Below are positions 4,594 through 5,785 of a DNA stretch of 5,785 nucleotides, piece after piece; position 1 is the first letter of the stretch; each line of letters begins with the position of its first letter. The notes beneath the pieces are model-generated. The model was not told the DNA's origin. It ran no database searches and was given only the letters and a program-made list of their open reading frames with translations. The DNA lies in the NCBI GenBank assembly GCA_964509505.1, contig CAZDYP010000245.1:1-5785 (forward strand). Direction: 5' to 3'. Both the position numbers and the translations under genes were made by a program. The DNA comes from CAZDYP01 sp964509505. Lineage in GTDB: Bacteria > Chloroflexota > Anaerolineae > JACRMK01.

Positions 4594-5785
4594 TAGCGCG
4601 ATCTACTTGTGGGTCACGCCCACTCCTTTTGTCAGTCTCCGTAGGGCCGGGCACGAAGATATCCGGGTCAATGCCCTTTTCGTGAATGTCATGCCCATTC
4701 GGTGTTAGCCAATGGCGCACAGTCACTGTAAAACGAGACTTATCGCTCAAGGTATGCGACACTTGCACTGAGCCTTTGCCAAACGTCGTCTCGCCAATCA
4801 AAATGCCTCGCTTACGATCTTTGATGGCGCCCGAGACCAATTCGGAAGCGCTTGCGCTGCCTTTGTTGATTAGCACCGCCAGCGGAATTTTGGTGGCGCG
4901 CCCCCCAGTGACAGCTCTATGGTCTCGCTTGTTGCCAGATTTGTCCACCTCGCTTAGGACAACACCATCGCTAATAAACTCACTCACTATCGTAATAGCC
5001 GTGTTGAGATAACCGCCAGGATTGCCACGCAAGTCAAAGATCAAGCCTTTAGGATTATCTTTCAACAAGTCGCGCAGCGCTTTGTCCACTTCATCGCTTG
5101 CGGGCGCGGTAAATTCGGAGAGCGACAAATACACGATGCCGTTGTCAAACTTCTTTGTGGTCACCGCTTCGACTTCAATCGTAGCGCGTGTAATCGTAAT
5201 ATCAATCGGGGTAGGCGAGTTTGCGCGCACAACAGTCAAAGTAACTTGCGTGCCTTTTGGGCCTCGAATGCGTGAAATGGCTTCAGTGAGACTTAAGCCT
5301 TCTGTTGACTTGCCGTCAATTTGTGTAACGATGTCCCCAGGCAGTAAACCCGCTTTTTCAGCAGGGCGTCCCTTGAGCGGCGTCACAATCACAATGCGCC
5401 CGTTTTGCATCTCGACCGTCGCGCCGATACCCTCAAACTTTCCATCGAGCTCCGTCGCCTGCAAATTGGCGCGCACGGGATCGTCGAAATGCGTATGCTG
5501 ATCTCCCAGCATGGATACGACTCCTTGAATCGCGCCGTAGGTCATCGCTTTGTCATCGGGCACCGTACCAATGAATTCTGATTTGATGATGCCCCACACC
5601 TCCCAAAATACGGCAAAGTCTGCCTCAAGCGAGCTGCGCGCAACGGGTGTGCTGGCAGCGGCTAGAGTAGGGGAGGGAATGACACGCGCTGTTGCCAGAG
5701 TTTGTTGGGTTGCCATACCCGCGAAAAATGTTCCGCTGACAAATACCACGCCTGCGTGATCTTCGATATTGGCGGCAATAACTAC
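4568..5785 (-). CDS. S41 family C-terminal processing protease (CtpA/Tsp-like), 5' end outside window
   Basis: A serine endopeptidase that cuts proteins near non-polar C-termini, acting outside the cytoplasmic membrane in characterised relatives. The frame stays open to the window edge (405 codons seen). Counting residues from GTG 5749: residues 41–91 carry the leader region ending TYGAIQGVVSMLGDQHTHFDDP, a PDZ domain spans about 105–178 (GIGATVEMQNG … KAGLLPGDIVTQIDGKS), and the protease core follows. GSASASE holds the nucleophile S300, with K325 in FGKG exactly 25 residues on, and D311. These match the Ser–Asp–Lys spacing of E. coli Tsp (430, 441, 455), so the enzyme is predicted active. 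GNPGG (242–246) is also typical. The hydrophobic stretch VVFVSGTFFAGM near the edge is probably part of an N-terminal membrane anchor. GTG 5749 has no ribosome binding site, so the real start is likely beyond 5785. The gene ends in tandem TAA codons upstream of smpB. Confidence 0.93.
   Translation of the reverse strand, partial: VVIAANIEDHAGVVFVSGTFFAGMATQQTLATARVIPSPTLAAASTPVARSSLEADFAVFWEVWGIIKSEFIGTVPDDKAMTYGAIQGVVSMLGDQHTHFDDPVRANLQATELDGKFEGIGATVEMQNGRIVIVTPLKGRPAEKAGLLPGDIVTQIDGKSTEGLSLTEAISRIRGPKGTQVTLTVVRANSPTPIDITITRATIEVEAVTTKKFDNGIVYLSLSEFTAPASDEVDKALRDLLKDNPKGLIFDLRGNPGGYLNTAITIVSEFISDGVVLSEVDKSGNKRDHRAVTGGRATKIPLAVLINKGSASASELVSGAIKDRKRGILIGETTFGKGSVQVSHTLSDKSRFTVTVRHWLTPNGHDIHEKGIDPDIFVPGPTETDKRSGRDPQVDRAIEYLLTGK

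Noticed and set aside
5022..5501. A 159-codon plus-strand open frame opposite the S41 protease
   Set aside because: The minus strand encodes a full PDZ-protease sequence with catalytic residues; this frame has no domain and no ribosome binding site that stands out.
1..5785. An undescribed defence, mobile or biosynthetic system
   Set aside because: Every long real frame belongs to a known family, mostly housekeeping; there are no direct-repeat arrays, integrase or transposase genes, or toxin–antitoxin-like pairs.

Overview
The window looks like ordinary chromosomal DNA from a bacterium of moderate to high GC content. My best guess is a member of the Chloroflexota (Anaerolineae-like). The grounds are a secreted LysM–Gmad2–LysM protein, a Gfo/Idh/MocA sugar-type dehydrogenase, and a dispersed-repeat-like perfect palindrome between genes. 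This placement is inference from gene style and is not proven by any marker here. There are no phage, IS or CRISPR signs.

Left part (1–1877, plus strand): a possible 14-residue tail of an upstream gene, then a secreted cell-wall-binding protein with two LysM domains around a Gmad2 domain. A 33-bp near-perfect palindrome follows, and then a Gfo/Idh/MocA NAD(P)-dependent oxidoreductase. Starts at 138 and 888 are chosen from clear Shine-Dalgarno sites. The two genes have no obvious metabolic link.

Centre (1878–1985): a convergent junction with a terminator hairpin that can serve both strands, and a short hairpin that may be a repeat remnant.

Right part (1985–5785, minus strand): five genes in the order, as transcribed, S41 C-terminal processing protease (its 5' end lies beyond the window), smpB, ssrA (tmRNA), ygfZ-like folate-binding Fe-S cluster repair protein, and a YciA-type acyl-CoA thioesterase. 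The tmRNA is complete (397 nt). It has a 7-bp acceptor stem, a T-arm, an encoded CCA, its own extended -10 promoter, a terminator starting one base after the CCA, and a readable tag GNRNLAALPLAA. SmpB and tmRNA form the trans-translation ribosome-rescue system. The neighbouring S41 protease belongs to a family (Tsp/Prc, CtpA) that recognises non-polar C-terminal tails of the kind the tag supplies, so the cluster can be read as tag and tail-protease side by side. ygfZ and the thioesterase overlap by 8 bp and are probably translationally coupled.

I found no convincing new system. The items most worth a second look are the ctp–smpB–ssrA clustering with this tag, and the intergenic palindrome with its related-looking sequence in the downstream terminator.
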